Source: Chryseobacterium pennae (lineage in GTDB: Bacteria > Bacteroidota > Bacteroidia > Flavobacteriales > Weeksellaceae). Taken from it: 64,000 bases of DNA. Positions 33,995 through 43,662 of the stretch are shown piece by piece (the first letter of the stretch is position 1; the number at the start of each line of letters is the position of its first letter). The stretch covers positions 62,001-126,000 of the forward strand of contig NZ_QNVT01000003.1 of NCBI RefSeq assembly GCF_003385515.1. The letters are read 5' to 3'. The position numbers and the translations under genes are program-made. The notes beneath the pieces were generated by a model. It saw only the letters and a program-made list of their open reading frames with translations, made no database searches and was not told the origin of the DNA.

Positions 33995-35911
33995 TTATTT
34001 ATAACTTCTTACCGTTGGCTGTATTTCTTCAAAGATTAAAGGTTCTTTAACCAGTTCAGGGTCACCATTTTCACCTGTCCATGCCCATGCTGAAATGAAT
34101 TGATATTCCGCATCATTTCTCATGGCTTCCCCATCCGGAGTCTGATACTCTTCACGGAAGTGAGCTCCACAGGATTCATTACGGGTTAAAGCATCATAAC
34201 ACATCAGCTCTCCGATTTCAAAATAATCAGCAACACGGCCAGCCTTTTCCAGTTCGGCATTCATCTTGTCCCCTTGCCCTGAAACTCTTACATCTTTGTA
34301 GAATTCCTGTTTCAGCTTTCTGATTTCCTGAATGGCATATTTAAGCCCTTCCTCATTTCTTGCCAGTCCGCAATAGTCGTACAGTAACTTTCCTAATGTT
34401 TTATGAAAGTAGTCAACAGTTTTAGTTCCTTTGATATTCATGAAGTCCTGAATTTGGTTTTTAACTGCATTTTCAGCCTGCTCAAACTCAGGAGCATCTG
34501 GTGAAATTTTTCCTGTGTGAATTTCATCTGCTAAATAATTCGCAATGGTGTATGGAGCAATAAAATAACCATCTACAGAAGCCTGCAAAAGAGAGTTGGC
34601 TCCCAATCTGTTGGCTCCATGATCTGCAAAATTAGCTTCACCCAATGCAAAAAGTCCTGGAACAGTAGTCATCAGTTCATAATCTACCCAAAGACCTCCC
34701 ATAGAGAAGTGAGCAGAAGGAGAGATCATCATGGGTTCTTTATAAGCGTCATATCCTGTGATTTTAAGATACATATCAAATAAGTTTCCGTATTTCTCTT
34801 TGATCTTATCTTTTCCCTGTTCTTTTATTGCCTTAGAAAAATCAAGGTACACTGCATTTTTCAAAGGACCGATTCCGAAGCCGGCGTCAATTCTTTCTTT
34901 AGCAGCACGGGATGAGATATCTCTTGGTGCCAGATTTCCGAATGCCGGATATCTTCTTTCCAGATAATAGTCTCTTTCATTTTCAGGAATGTCATTCGGA
35001 GCTCTGTTTTCATTTTCTTTTAATGGAACCCAGATTCGTCCGTCATTACGCAGTGATTCAGACATCAGCGTTAATTTAGATTGATAATCTCCGGATTGCG
35101 GAAGAGAAGTAGGATGTACCTGAATCCAGCTTGGGGAAGCCATTAAAGCTCCTTTTTTATGGGCCCTCCAGATGGCAGAACCATTACATCCCATGGCTAA
35201 TGTTGACAGGTAATAAATCTTTCCATAACCTCCGGTTGCTAATATTACAGCATGAGCTGCATGCCTTTCAATTTCTCCGGTATCTAGGTTTCTTACGATA
35301 ATTCCTCTTGCTTTTCCGTCAATCGTAACCAGATCAAGCATTTCATGTCTTGAAAATAACTGTACAGAGCCTTTTCCAACCTGTCTCATTAAAGCCTGAT
35401 AAGCGCCCAGAAGCAATTGTTGTCCGGTTTGTCCTCTGGCGTAGAAAGTACGGCTTACCTGAACTCCACCAAAAGAACGGTTATTAAGATAGCCACCATA
35501 TTCACGTCCGAACGGAACGCCTTGTGCTACGGCCTGATCGATGAGGTTTAAAGAACATTCTGCCATGCGGTAAACGTTGGCTTCACGGGCTCTGAAATCT
35601 CCTCCTTTCAAGGTGTCTACGAACATCCTGTATACACTGTCACCGTCATTTTTATAATTTTTAGCAGCATTCACTCCACCTTGTGCGGCTACAGAGTGTG
35701 CACGTCTCGGACTGTCCTGGAAACAGAATGCTTTCACATTATATCCCATTTCTCCTAAAGAAGCTGCAATAGAACTTCCTGCAAGACCCGTTCCTACAAC
35801 AATCACATCAAGCTTTTTACGGTTGGCCGGGTTCACAAGCTTGGCTTTCTTTTTATAATATGCCCATTTATCTTCCAATGGGCCTTGTGGTATTTTTGAA
35901 TCTAAAATCAT
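33995..35911 (-). CDS. sdhA: Succinate dehydrogenase/fumarate reductase flavoprotein
   Basis: The 638-residue protein starts with the FAD-binding fold [26 protein letters not shown] and holds the covalent-flavin histidine motif [18 protein letters not shown]. Catalytic parts are the HPTSLPQSG loop, [11 protein letters not shown], a [12 protein letters not shown] segment and an [20 protein letters not shown] ending. The length fits type B (Bacteroides/Bacillus-like) SdhA. It oxidises succinate to fumarate, or the reverse in fumarate respiration. It sits between sdhC and sdhB with 12-base gaps, so all three are one transcript. Confidence 0.97.
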   Translation of the reverse strand: MILDSKIPQGPLEDKWAYYKKKAKLVNPANRKKLDVIVVGTGLAGSSIAASLGEMGYNVKAFCFQDSPRRAHSVAAQGGVNAAKNYKNDGDSVYRMFVDTLKGGDFRAREANVYRMAECSLNLIDQAVAQGVPFGREYGGYLNNRSFGGVQVSRTFYARGQTGQQLLLGAYQALMRQVGKGSVQLFSRHEMLDLVTIDGKARGIIVRNLDTGEIERHAAHAVILATGGYGKIYYLSTLAMGCNGSAIWRAHKKGALMASPSWIQVHPTSLPQSGDYQSKLTLMSESLRNDGRIWVPLKENENRAPNDIPENERDYYLERRYPAFGNLAPRDISSRAAKERIDAGFGIGPLKNAVYLDFSKAIKEQGKDKIKEKYGNLFDMYLKITGYDAYKEPMMISPSAHFSMGGLWVDYELMTTVPGLFALGEANFADHGANRLGANSLLQASVDGYFIAPYTIANYLADEIHTGKISPDAPEFEQAENAVKNQIQDFMNIKGTKTVDYFHKTLGKLLYDYCGLARNEEGLKYAIQEIRKLKQEFYKDVRVSGQGDKMNAELEKAGRVADYFEIGELMCYDALTRNESCGAHFREEYQTPDGEAMRNDAEYQFISAWAWTGENGDPELVKEPLIFEEIQPTVRSYK

Positions 35912-35923
35912 GATGAGGTCTTT

Positions 35924-36580
35924 TTAATGATAAGTAAAGAATACATAAACAGGCATAAGGGCAAAACCTAAACTGATTATAATAGAGTAGGCTGTTCCAG
36001 TGATTTTAACCCATTTCACGAACTTCGGATGGTATAATCCAAGTGTTCTTACGGAACTGTACAATCCGTGGATCATGTGATAGCATAAGGCAATCATAGA
36101 AAGTACATAAATCACAACGTACCACCATTCTTTGAAGACAGTAACTACCAAAATATATAAGTCCTTATTTCCATTCTCATCCAATGGTGGATTTCCGAAT
36201 TTATAGACATACCAGAAGTTTTGAAAATGAATCACCAGAAAGATCAGGATTAAGGTTCCGAGGATACCCATATTTCTGGAAGCCCATTTACTGGCTCTTC
36301 CACGTCTGTCGTTCTGATAATCACCACCGGATTTTTTATTTTTCAGCGTAATCATCAGTCCATCTACAGCATGAAGAATAATACTTGCATACAAAACATA
36401 AGAAACTATTTTGATAATGATATTTCCTGATAAAAAATGCGAATAGGCATTGAATTGCAGATGAGCCTGTTCCTGAGGGAGAAAAAGCTGAAGATTTCCG
36501 AGGAAATGAATCAACAGGAAGAATCCCAAAAAGAGTCCTGTAAGGCACATCAGCATTTTTCTTGACAATGTTGATAACAT
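35924..36580 (-). CDS. sdhC: Succinate dehydrogenase cytochrome b subunit (type B)
   Basis: The 218-residue membrane protein has five predicted helices and the haem-ligand histidines of the single-subunit, di-haem type B anchor: LGFFLLIHFLGNLQLFLP, YVLYASIILHAVDGLM, LIFLVIHFQNFWYVYKFG and ALCYHMIHGLYSSVRTLG. It binds two b haems and the menaquinone site and anchors SdhAB to the inner membrane. No separate SdhD is encoded, as expected. It starts 16 bases after the DASS transporter gene. Confidence 0.95.
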   Translation of the reverse strand: MLSTLSRKMLMCLTGLFLGFFLLIHFLGNLQLFLPQEQAHLQFNAYSHFLSGNIIIKIVSYVLYASIILHAVDGLMITLKNKKSGGDYQNDRRGRASKWASRNMGILGTLILIFLVIHFQNFWYVYKFGNPPLDENGNKDLYILVVTVFKEWWYVVIYVLSMIALCYHMIHGLYSSVRTLGLYHPKFVKWVKITGTAYSIIISLGFALMPVYVFFTYH

Positions 36581-36596
36581 ATATTTGATTTAATAA

Positions 36597-38027
36597 TTAA
36601 TAATATCCTAAAACTTTCATCCATAAACCTCCTACAACCATGTAGATGATTAAGAGCACGATTCCTATTTCAAGACCTCGAAGCCACCAGATTTTCAGAT
36701 CTACATATCCGCTACCAAAGAATACCGGAGCCGGGCCATGTCCGTAATGAGTAAGTACTCCATAAATTGAACCCATGAATCCTAGCATCATTGCCAGTAG
36801 CATAGGCGGAATTCCTAAAGAAACACCCACACCCAGCAGGGCTGCATACATAGCTGCTACGTGAGCAGTAGCACTTGCGAAAATATAGTGACTGAAGAAA
36901 TAGACGACAATAATAACCGGGAAGGCTACCTGCCAGCTCAAACCTCCGATTTGAATTTTGATAAGGTTACTGAACCAGCCAATGAAGCCCAATTCATTCA
37001 AAGAGCTTGCCATCATGACCAGAACGGCAAACCAAACGATGGTATCCCATGCTCCTTTTTCACTTTTAACATCTTCCCAGGTTAATACTGAGGTTAACAG
37101 CAATAAAGTTAATCCGATAAATGCAGTAGTTGTGGCATCAATAGACAACGCTCCACCAAAGATCCAGAGGAATAAAAGAATGAAGAAAGCTAACAGCATC
37201 AGCCATTCGTTTTTGGAAATTGGTCCCATTTCTTTTAATTTCTGAGCTGCCATTTTTGGCGCATCACCTGTTTTTTTAAGTTCAGGCGGGTATAATTTAT
37301 ATAAAACTAAAGGAATGACGAAGAACGCTACTAAACCAGGTACAAAACCAGCTGCTGCCCAAGACATCCATGTAATGTCGATTCCAAGGTTGGCGGCAAA
37401 TTTCTGACACATCGGGTTACTTGCGGTTCCGGTTAAGAACATAGAAGAAGCGATGAGGTTCATGTAGTAACTGTTCAATGTTAAAAATGATCCCAGTTTT
37501 CTGTGTGTTTCCGGTTTTTCAGGAACGGAATCAAAGCTGATGGCCATAGATTTCATGATCGGGTAGATAATTCCACCACCTCTTGCCGTATTACTTGGAA
37601 TAGCCGGAGCCAGACAAACGTCTGCAAGTCCTAATCCGTAGGCCAGTCCCAATGAGCTTTTCCCGAAAACCCTGATGAATAAAAAGGCAATACGGTTTCC
37701 TAAACCTGTTTTGATAAATCCTCTGGCAATAAAGAATGAAATCCCGATCAGCCAGATCACTTTATCTCCAAATCCGGAAAGTGCTTTAGTAATAGATTTT
37801 CCGGCATCTCCGGGAGCTACTACCTGTGTAAGGGCTGTAAATCCAATGGCCATCATACACATTGTTCCCATAGGAGCTGCTTTTAAAATAATTCCTAAAA
37901 TAGTTGCCGCAAAGATGGCAAACAGATGCCAGGCATTCTCAGCAACACCTTCAGGGGCAGGAATGAACCAGATGATTAACGCAACGACAAATGTGATCGC
38001 AACGTTTTTAATATTAATTTCTTTCAT
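36597..38027 (-). CDS. DASS-family (SLC13/CitT-type) dicarboxylate transporter
   Basis: The ATG at 38027 was preferred to the GTG at 38036. About 12 hydrophobic segments span the 476 residues. Recognisable parts are APAIPSNTARGGGIIYPIMKSM, the first Ser-Asn-Thr-type substrate loop ASSMFLTGTASNP, and the second SATAHVAAMYAALLGVGVSLGIPP. These belong to the DASS/CitT 2-oxoglutarate/malate or succinate/tartrate branch, normally sodium- or counter-substrate-coupled. It sits between a porin and the sdhCAB genes, which fits C4-dicarboxylate uptake or succinate/fumarate exchange. The precise substrate is inferred. Confidence 0.9.
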   Translation of the reverse strand: MKEINIKNVAITFVVALIIWFIPAPEGVAENAWHLFAIFAATILGIILKAAPMGTMCMMAIGFTALTQVVAPGDAGKSITKALSGFGDKVIWLIGISFFIARGFIKTGLGNRIAFLFIRVFGKSSLGLAYGLGLADVCLAPAIPSNTARGGGIIYPIMKSMAISFDSVPEKPETHRKLGSFLTLNSYYMNLIASSMFLTGTASNPMCQKFAANLGIDITWMSWAAAGFVPGLVAFFVIPLVLYKLYPPELKKTGDAPKMAAQKLKEMGPISKNEWLMLLAFFILLFLWIFGGALSIDATTTAFIGLTLLLLTSVLTWEDVKSEKGAWDTIVWFAVLVMMASSLNELGFIGWFSNLIKIQIGGLSWQVAFPVIIVVYFFSHYIFASATAHVAAMYAALLGVGVSLGIPPMLLAMMLGFMGSIYGVLTHYGHGPAPVFFGSGYVDLKIWWLRGLEIGIVLLIIYMVVGGLWMKVLGYY

Positions 38028-38047
38028 GATACTCACAATTTAATCTG

Positions 38048-39214
38048 TTAAAATCTACTTTGTACTTGCACTATGAATAGATTGTTATTGTATTGGTTGG
38101 TATTTTCTACCTGATATTTGTAGCGGTCGAACTGTACACCCAGCTGAATTCTTGCTCCATAGTTTTTCAAAAATTCAAGTCCTACCATCGGGGTGATAGT
38201 TTGTCTTGGATTAGAAGCCAATCTGAAGTTGGTGTCCAGATATTCATATCGGCAAGACAATTCAAAAGCACTGAGGTTTTTGTGATTGATTTCATATCTC
38301 AGATTCGGAAGGAAATAAGCCCCCCGAATGAGGTACTGATCCGGATTATCAGGTCTTACTTCCGGAGCAATAGAATTGTACAGAACGTGGTTGGTTGCCT
38401 GTTTAGCTTCCAGCTGCATATCAAGACTCCATTTCGGATCAAACTGAACCATTGAGCTCAGGTCAATCCCTACGGCATATACTTTTTTGCTGAAAACCTC
38501 ACCAATACCTCCATTCAGACCCACATTGAAATTGTATTTCTTGGATAGTCCGAAAAGTAAACGGGTAGAATACTGCTTTCCGTTATCATTATCATTGACC
38601 TGGTTTTTCCCGTTTCCATTTACTACAGATACAGCATATTGAAGAGGTATTTCCCCTAATTTTACCTGTCCTGTGGCAGAAAGTCCGATCTGGAAGCTTG
38701 TCCAGCCCAGTTTCCCGAATTCAGAGTACTGGTTAGACCAGTCCAGGGATTTGATAATATCGATAGGGTAAGTTTCCTCAATACCAAACCAGGGTCTGAA
38801 CTGTCCTACGGTGAATGCCAGCTTGGGACTGAAAGTGTACTTCAGGTAAGCATTTTCAAGCACTCTGCCTTTAGGGTCATTTTTAAAATCTGCAAGGTTA
38901 GCCAATGCAACAACTTCCGTACGTTTACTGATCTGTGCTCTTACCTGAACCCTCATGTATTTCAGCATGAAATTATTGCTGGTTCCCGATCCGTCAGAAT
39001 GATGAAGTCCGTTGACATCAACATCTTTACTCATTCCTACCAGATAACGTGCCTGAAAAAGCCCTTTGATCTGAAGCTGAGGATATTTTACATGATCTTC
39101 TTCCTGTGGTTGTGGTGTGGTCTGTAGAGAATCCTGTATCTGTGCATTTGCTGAAAACCAGCCCAAGAGTATGTACAGGATCAGACTTCTCTTTTTTAAT
39201 GAAAAAAAGGCCAT
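38048..39214 (-). CDS. Outer-membrane porin, OprO/OprP type
   Basis: The ATG at 39214 gives a good signal peptide (MAFFSLKKRSLILYILLGW, then SANAQ); the 29-codon extension of the ORF is unlikely. The 388-residue mature barrel shows alternating strands (LQIKGLFQARYLVGMSKDVDV, FMLKYMRVQVRAQISKRTEVV, KLAFTVGQFRPWFGIEETYP) and ends with a Phe-terminated strand (NNLFIVQVQSRF), typical of barrel insertion. This matches the phosphate-selective porin O/P family. Being 20 bases upstream of the dicarboxylate transporter, it is probably the outer-membrane entry for the same substrates. Confidence 0.85.
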   Translation of the reverse strand: MAFFSLKKRSLILYILLGWFSANAQIQDSLQTTPQPQEEDHVKYPQLQIKGLFQARYLVGMSKDVDVNGLHHSDGSGTSNNFMLKYMRVQVRAQISKRTEVVALANLADFKNDPKGRVLENAYLKYTFSPKLAFTVGQFRPWFGIEETYPIDIIKSLDWSNQYSEFGKLGWTSFQIGLSATGQVKLGEIPLQYAVSVVNGNGKNQVNDNDNGKQYSTRLLFGLSKKYNFNVGLNGGIGEVFSKKVYAVGIDLSSMVQFDPKWSLDMQLEAKQATNHVLYNSIAPEVRPDNPDQYLIRGAYFLPNLRYEINHKNLSAFELSCRYEYLDTNFRLASNPRQTITPMVGLEFLKNYGARIQLGVQFDRYKYQVENTNQYNNNLFIVQVQSRF

Positions 39215-39354
39215 ATCTATTTGTTTAATTTTTGCTTTTTTTGAATTGTATACAAGCATAAAAGTTTCTGTCTCTATCCTTGAAAAGTTGAGGTTAAGCA
39301 CTGACGTGCCATAAATGATAAAAACTTTTGTTGCTTAGCTCTCTTCCTGAATTT

Positions 39355-40404
39355 TTATTCCAGTCCTAAAAATTTGAAAGATGGAGTTTCTTTGAAATTG
39401 GTATTTGATTTACCGTGATACGTCTGATAGTTGCTCAGATCCAGTTTCATCACTTTCCCTTTTGTACTCAGGTCAAAATCTTTAAGATCTACCCAGAATG
39501 TATTGGGAGTGAAAACGGTTTCAAAATAATATACCAGATTCTTCTGATCCGAAACAGAACGCCATCTTGTTGAAGAAATATTAGGTTCTGTAGGGGAAGA
39601 AATGCCGTATGGTACAGAACAGTTTCTGATAACACTGAATATGCTGGCTACAGCAGTGCGGGTATCAGCCGTTTTAGGAATTGCATCAATGTAATAAGAA
39701 GCTCTTACAAAACGATCAGCAGCACGGTTGGTTCCCGGAAGCATCACTGTTCCTGGAATCCCTTTCCAGTAATTGTTAAGCGCAAGCTGCTCATCAAAAA
39801 TAGGAGAGTTGGTCATTACCGTGTAAGAAGGATCGTGGTGTATCACCAGTTTTCCATTGATATATTCTAATACTGCATTATCTCCTGAAGCATCAGAAAG
39901 AGATAGGTGAATGGTGGTAAATTTTTCTGTTCCCGGAATATAATCACTTACTACAACGAATGGCTCTTTTCTTGAAAACTCTACAGCTTCTTTCACTGTT
40001 GAGAAGTTGTCAAGATAATATTGTGCCCACAAAGAGATGGCAAGTCCCTTTTTTCCTCCTTTAGGATCAAATTTCGGATATTGAGATTCTCCTAACCATA
40101 GCATATTGGCTACTAATCCTTTTTCGTTCATTCCGTCTGCAGAAGCTATATCCCAGCTGGAACTTATCACACTTCCGTATTTGGAAGTCCATTTTACAGA
40201 TTTAGGACCAGTCTGGCCATTGCGGTCTATTCCTTTTGGAAAAATCCAGAGATTGGCCGGAATCTCGTCACGCCAGTCCATAGAGCGGGCTGTAAGAATA
40301 GTATTTTGCGGACCTTTGTAAACAACACGGGTGCACGCTTCTGACGGATTCCATAATCCTACTGAAAGGACAAGAGAAAATAAAATTAATGGGAACTTTT
40401 TCAT
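39355..40404 (-). CDS. Linear amide C-N hydrolase (choloylglycine hydrolase family)
   Basis: The 349-residue protein has a signal peptide that ends just before Cys24 (PSEACTRVVYKGPQNTILTARSMDWRDE). Processing would leave the nucleophile Cys at the mature N terminus, as in Ntn hydrolases such as bile salt hydrolase and penicillin V acylase. Other family positions include the Asp in MDWRDE, NEKGLVANMLWLGESQYP and MTNSPIFDEQLALNNYW. It is a periplasmic amidase of unknown substrate; homologues act on bile salts, penicillin V or acyl-homoserine lactones. It is upstream of the porin gene by 140 bases, so co-transcription is only possible. Confidence 0.9.
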   Translation of the reverse strand: MKKFPLILFSLVLSVGLWNPSEACTRVVYKGPQNTILTARSMDWRDEIPANLWIFPKGIDRNGQTGPKSVKWTSKYGSVISSSWDIASADGMNEKGLVANMLWLGESQYPKFDPKGGKKGLAISLWAQYYLDNFSTVKEAVEFSRKEPFVVVSDYIPGTEKFTTIHLSLSDASGDNAVLEYINGKLVIHHDPSYTVMTNSPIFDEQLALNNYWKGIPGTVMLPGTNRAADRFVRASYYIDAIPKTADTRTAVASIFSVIRNCSVPYGISSPTEPNISSTRWRSVSDQKNLVYYFETVFTPNTFWVDLKDFDLSTKGKVMKLDLSNYQTYHGKSNTNFKETPSFKFLGLE

Positions 40405-40774
40405 ATAGTATTATTTGAATTTAAAATTTATATTGAATTTATTGTGAATAATTCAATGGTTTTCTATTCATATTCATTATTTGGTGATATAAATTTAGTT
40501 AAATTTGATTAAATAACATAATTATTTTAGCTGATAAGCTGCATTTCATGTTATGAATCATGCTTTAGTGGTTGAAAGTACTATTATTGGGAAATTTTTC
40601 GTATATTTTAGAAAGATCATACTGAAATGGGGCGAAAATCGATGATTTTTCAATGGGAATAAATGCTTGTTTTTTACTGTATGCTACCACATTACCAGAA
40701 TGAAAATTACATACCACATCTCCAAAACCAGTTAAAAAAAAGCGCTATCTTTGATAGATAGACTGAAAAGAGTT
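40405..40774. other. Divergent promoter region of amidohydrolase and phytochrome
   Basis: No gene was found in these 370 bases. The right end carries a perfect -7 element (40746-40753) for bphP. The remainder is AT-rich and contains a possible degenerate promoter for the amidohydrolase. Confidence 0.6.
40746..40753 (+). promoter_or_regulatory. Bacteroidota -7 promoter element (TATCTTTG)
   Basis: A perfect TAnnTTTG is 21 bases upstream of ATG 40775. It overlaps the upstream TTG (40751), which therefore cannot be the start. Confidence 0.7.
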
Positions 40775-42973
40775 ATGAATTTTGTAGAATGTCATGAAGA
40801 ACCTATCCATATTCCAGGTTCTATACAAAGTTTTGGTTATCTGATTGGCATTGATGCAGAATCTCTTTCCATTACTTTTTTAAGCCGGAACATATCGGAT
40901 ATTTTTAAAATCGGAAACCAGGATGAGTTATTCGGTAGAAAGCTTACGGATTTCCCGGAAAGTTTTCAGCACATTATTGAATCAGATATTTATACTTCCC
41001 TGGATCGTTTTACCAGACGGGAAAATGAAACCTATTTTGACAAAATCTTTATTGATAAAACGCAATATCATTTTTCTGTTTTCAGAAGCAGTGGATCTAT
41101 TTTTCTCGAATTTGAGGAAGTTCTGATAAATCCGGATAAAAGAATTTCTAACAAATACGATAACTTTTATGTGATTGATGATGAACAGGAACTTTGGAAT
41201 CACCTGCTGGAAACGCTTTCTAAAGTGGTGAATTATGACCGGACAATGGTTTATAAATTTATGATGGACGGTTCCGGAAAAGTAATTGCCGAGAAGAAAA
41301 ATGAAGAGATGGAAAGTTTTCTAGGGCTGCATTATCCTGAGTCCGATATCCCAAAACAGGCTCGGGAACTTTATCTGAAAAAAAGAAAAAGAATCTTCAG
41401 CAATGTCTATGCAGATACGGTTCCTGTGGTAAGCAAAACCATTAAGGATATTGATCTGAGTCTATCTGCATCACGAGCTATGTCTCCTGTTCATGGGCGA
41501 TACCTTAAGAATTCAGGAGTTTCTTCCAGTTTCAGTATATCGATTATCATTGATAATCACCTTTGGGGCCTGGTAACCTGCCAGAATGTGGAACCTAAGC
41601 ATATTGACCTTGAAGACAGGGTGCAGGCTGGGATCTTCACAGCATTGGCTGCTAATGCTTATTCTTCTTTTAAATCAAAAAATGAACTGAATTACCGTCT
41701 TGAGCTGAATGAAAGAATTTCTGGTCTTAAAACGGAATTTTTAAAACATAATAATTTATTTGATTCTCTGTGGGAAAATAAAACAGAGATGATGAATTTG
41801 CCGGAAGCAGACGGTCTGGCAATTGTGTCTGATGAAAATATTATCACAGAAGGAGCGACTCCGGAAATGAATTGTATCAGCAGAATTGTACATTGGGCTT
41901 TAGAAAATACAAGTGACAGAATTTATATTAACCGCAGTTTCCTTAAGAATCATGGTGAGGACCTGGGGCTGTCTGAAAATACGGCCGGAATTATTATTTA
42001 CTTTATTGAAAGGGATAAAAATGAGATGCTGATCTGGTTCCGTAAAGAATTTAATGAGCATATTAACTGGGCAGGAAATCCGGAAAAGAAAATTGAGGTG
42101 TTTTCCCAAAATGGAGAAGTCCGGCAAATGATTTCTCCGAGAACTTCATTCCATATTTTTACAGAAAACATTAAAGGACATTCAAAAAGATGGAATTCCA
42201 GAAATGTGAGTGCGGTACAGGCTGTAAGAGATTTGATTCTGGAAACTTCTCATAAGAATTACAATGCGATCAAAAGGCTTAATGATGAGCTGAAAAAGGT
42301 GAATGAAGAACTCGACAGTTTTTCCTACACCATCTCTCACGATCTGGGAACTCCTTTAACGGTAATGAAACTGAATGCACAAATGCTTTTGGGAAATATT
42401 ACTGATAGTTCTGAAAAGAGTAAAACTAAGATCAATACAATCATTGAGGAAATAGACAGTATGGCTGAAATGATGCATGATGTCCTGCAGCTGAGTCGAG
42501 CAAAACATAGCGAGATACAACTTGAAACTCTGAAAACGGGTAATACCATTCAAAAGATCTCTGATAATGCAAAGATCACTTATGGAAGTCCGGAAAGTGA
42601 AATACTTATTAAGGAATGTCCGGATGTTCTGGCAGATAAAACATTGCTTCATCAGGTATTTCTGAATATTATCAATAATGCTGTAAAATATTCATCCCAT
42701 AAAGATCAGCCTAAGGTAGAAATAGAGGGAACAGAAGACGGGCAAACCATTGTTTACAGAATTTCAGACAATGGAATCGGTATTCCTGAGGGGGAAAAAC
42801 ATAAGATGTTTAAGATCTTCAACCGGATGGATAATGCGAAGAAGTTTAAAGGAAACGGAGTAGGTTTGTCCATTGTTCACCGTATTATGAAAAGGATAGG
42901 CGGAAATATAGATTATGAGAGCAATAAAGAAGGTACTTCATTCATTTTAACGTTCAAAAAACCTTACATTTGA
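40775..42973 (+). CDS. Bacteriophytochrome histidine kinase
   Basis: The 732-residue protein has the order PAS-GAF-PHY-HisKA-HATPase. The start was moved to ATG 40775 because a TTG 24 bases upstream falls inside the promoter element. The N terminus NFVECHEEPIHIPGSIQSFGYLI has a Cys at residue 6, the probable thioether attachment site for biliverdin, close to the very start of the protein. The GAF knot region shows HYPESDIPKQARELYLKKR, SPVHGRYLKNSGVSSSFSISI and LWGLVTCQN. The kinase has His522 (SYTISHDLGTPLTVMK), an N box HQVFLNIINNAVKYSS, DNGIGIP and GNGVGLSIVH. It probably senses red/far-red light and passes phosphate to an unlinked response regulator, since none lies here. Heme oxygenase is encoded directly after it. 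Confidence 0.94.
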   Translation: MNFVECHEEPIHIPGSIQSFGYLIGIDAESLSITFLSRNISDIFKIGNQDELFGRKLTDFPESFQHIIESDIYTSLDRFTRRENETYFDKIFIDKTQYHFSVFRSSGSIFLEFEEVLINPDKRISNKYDNFYVIDDEQELWNHLLETLSKVVNYDRTMVYKFMMDGSGKVIAEKKNEEMESFLGLHYPESDIPKQARELYLKKRKRIFSNVYADTVPVVSKTIKDIDLSLSASRAMSPVHGRYLKNSGVSSSFSISIIIDNHLWGLVTCQNVEPKHIDLEDRVQAGIFTALAANAYSSFKSKNELNYRLELNERISGLKTEFLKHNNLFDSLWENKTEMMNLPEADGLAIVSDENIITEGATPEMNCISRIVHWALENTSDRIYINRSFLKNHGEDLGLSENTAGIIIYFIERDKNEMLIWFRKEFNEHINWAGNPEKKIEVFSQNGEVRQMISPRTSFHIFTENIKGHSKRWNSRNVSAVQAVRDLILETSHKNYNAIKRLNDELKKVNEELDSFSYTISHDLGTPLTVMKLNAQMLLGNITDSSEKSKTKINTIIEEIDSMAEMMHDVLQLSRAKHSEIQLETLKTGNTIQKISDNAKITYGSPESEILIKECPDVLADKTLLHQVFLNIINNAVKYSSHKDQPKVEIEGTEDGQTIVYRISDNGIGIPEGEKHKMFKIFNRMDNAKKFKGNGVGLSIVHRIMKRIGGNIDYESNKEGTSFILTFKKPYI

Positions 42974-42992
42974 GAAACTTTAAAATGTAATT

Positions 42993-43544
42993 ATGGTATC
43001 AGAATATCTTAAACAAAATACAGCCGACTATCACGATGCAGCCGAGAAACTTTTTAATTCTGAGAAGATTTTTAATAAAACCTTCACTTTAGAAGATTAT
43101 AAAAAGATTATTCATACCAATTATCTGATGCTTCTCCACAGTGAAGACAAAATATTCAACAGCCTTTCCGGCAAGTATGCTGATAAGCTTCAGCTTGCTG
43201 AAAGAAAAAAACTTCCTCTAATAGAAAAGGATCTTGAAAGCCTTTCTCTGGACAATCAGACAGCATCCCACGATCTTGAATTTGATACAGAGCATGAAGC
43301 TTTGGGAGCGATGTATGTGATTGAAGGGTCTACATTGGGGGGAAATGTAATTGCGAAACAGCTTTCTAAAACAGATGGTTTCGATGCGGTTACTTTTAAC
43401 TTCTTCGGATGCTATCAGGAGAATACGGGACCGATGTGGAAGAACTTTAAGGAGGTTCTGGATACTGAAGTTTCAGAAGAAAAGTACGGAGAAGTGCTGT
43501 CTGGCGCGAAAAAACTGTACTCATTTTTACTGAACGTCAACTAA
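42993..43544 (+). CDS. Heme oxygenase, biliverdin-producing
   Basis: The 183-residue protein shows the heme-ligand region LKQNTADYHDAAEKLFNSEKIF (His14) and the distal glycine-rich helix ALGAMYVIEGSTLGGNVIAKQL of the BphO/HemO group. It cleaves heme with O2 to biliverdin, CO and iron. Being 19 bases after the phytochrome gene, it supplies that protein's chromophore, as in known bphO-bphP pairs (here with the order reversed). It is cytoplasmic. Confidence 0.92.
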   Translation: MVSEYLKQNTADYHDAAEKLFNSEKIFNKTFTLEDYKKIIHTNYLMLLHSEDKIFNSLSGKYADKLQLAERKKLPLIEKDLESLSLDNQTASHDLEFDTEHEALGAMYVIEGSTLGGNVIAKQLSKTDGFDAVTFNFFGCYQENTGPMWKNFKEVLDTEVSEEKYGEVLSGAKKLYSFLLNVN

Positions 43545-43567
43545 TTCCTTTTAATTCTAATAAATTT

Positions 43568-43593
43568 CCTGAAAAATTGCGCATTTTTTCAGG
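43568..43593 (+). terminator. Possible terminator after heme oxygenase
   Basis: Arms CCTGAAAAAT (43568-43577) and ATTTTTTCAGG (43583-43593, one bulge) form a hairpin. It overlaps the -33 element of the mdh promoter, so transcription exit and entry are tightly packed. Confidence 0.55.
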
Positions 43594-43607
43594 ATTTATT
43601 AAATTTG
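43577..43607 (+). promoter_or_regulatory. mdh promoter (TTG-N20-TAAATTTG)
   Basis: A -33 TTG (43577-43579) and a -7 TAAATTTG (43600-43607) are separated by 20 bases, the classical Bacteroidota sigma factor arrangement. It lies 55 bases before mdh. Confidence 0.7.
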
Positions 43608-43662
43608 GGAAGTTTCAAATTTAAATAGTAACTAAACAATAAATAATTTAAAAAGTAACAAT

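Noticed and set aside
36958..37245. Plus-strand ORFs opposite the DASS transporter
   Set aside because: They are antisense to hydrophobic helices of a well-recognised transporter.
38093..38455. 120-residue plus-strand ORF opposite the porin gene
   Set aside because: The porin frame has a signal peptide and barrel pattern; this ORF is its complement.
41900..42652. Minus-strand ORFs in the phytochrome gene
   Set aside because: Shadows of a continuous kinase frame with all catalytic boxes.
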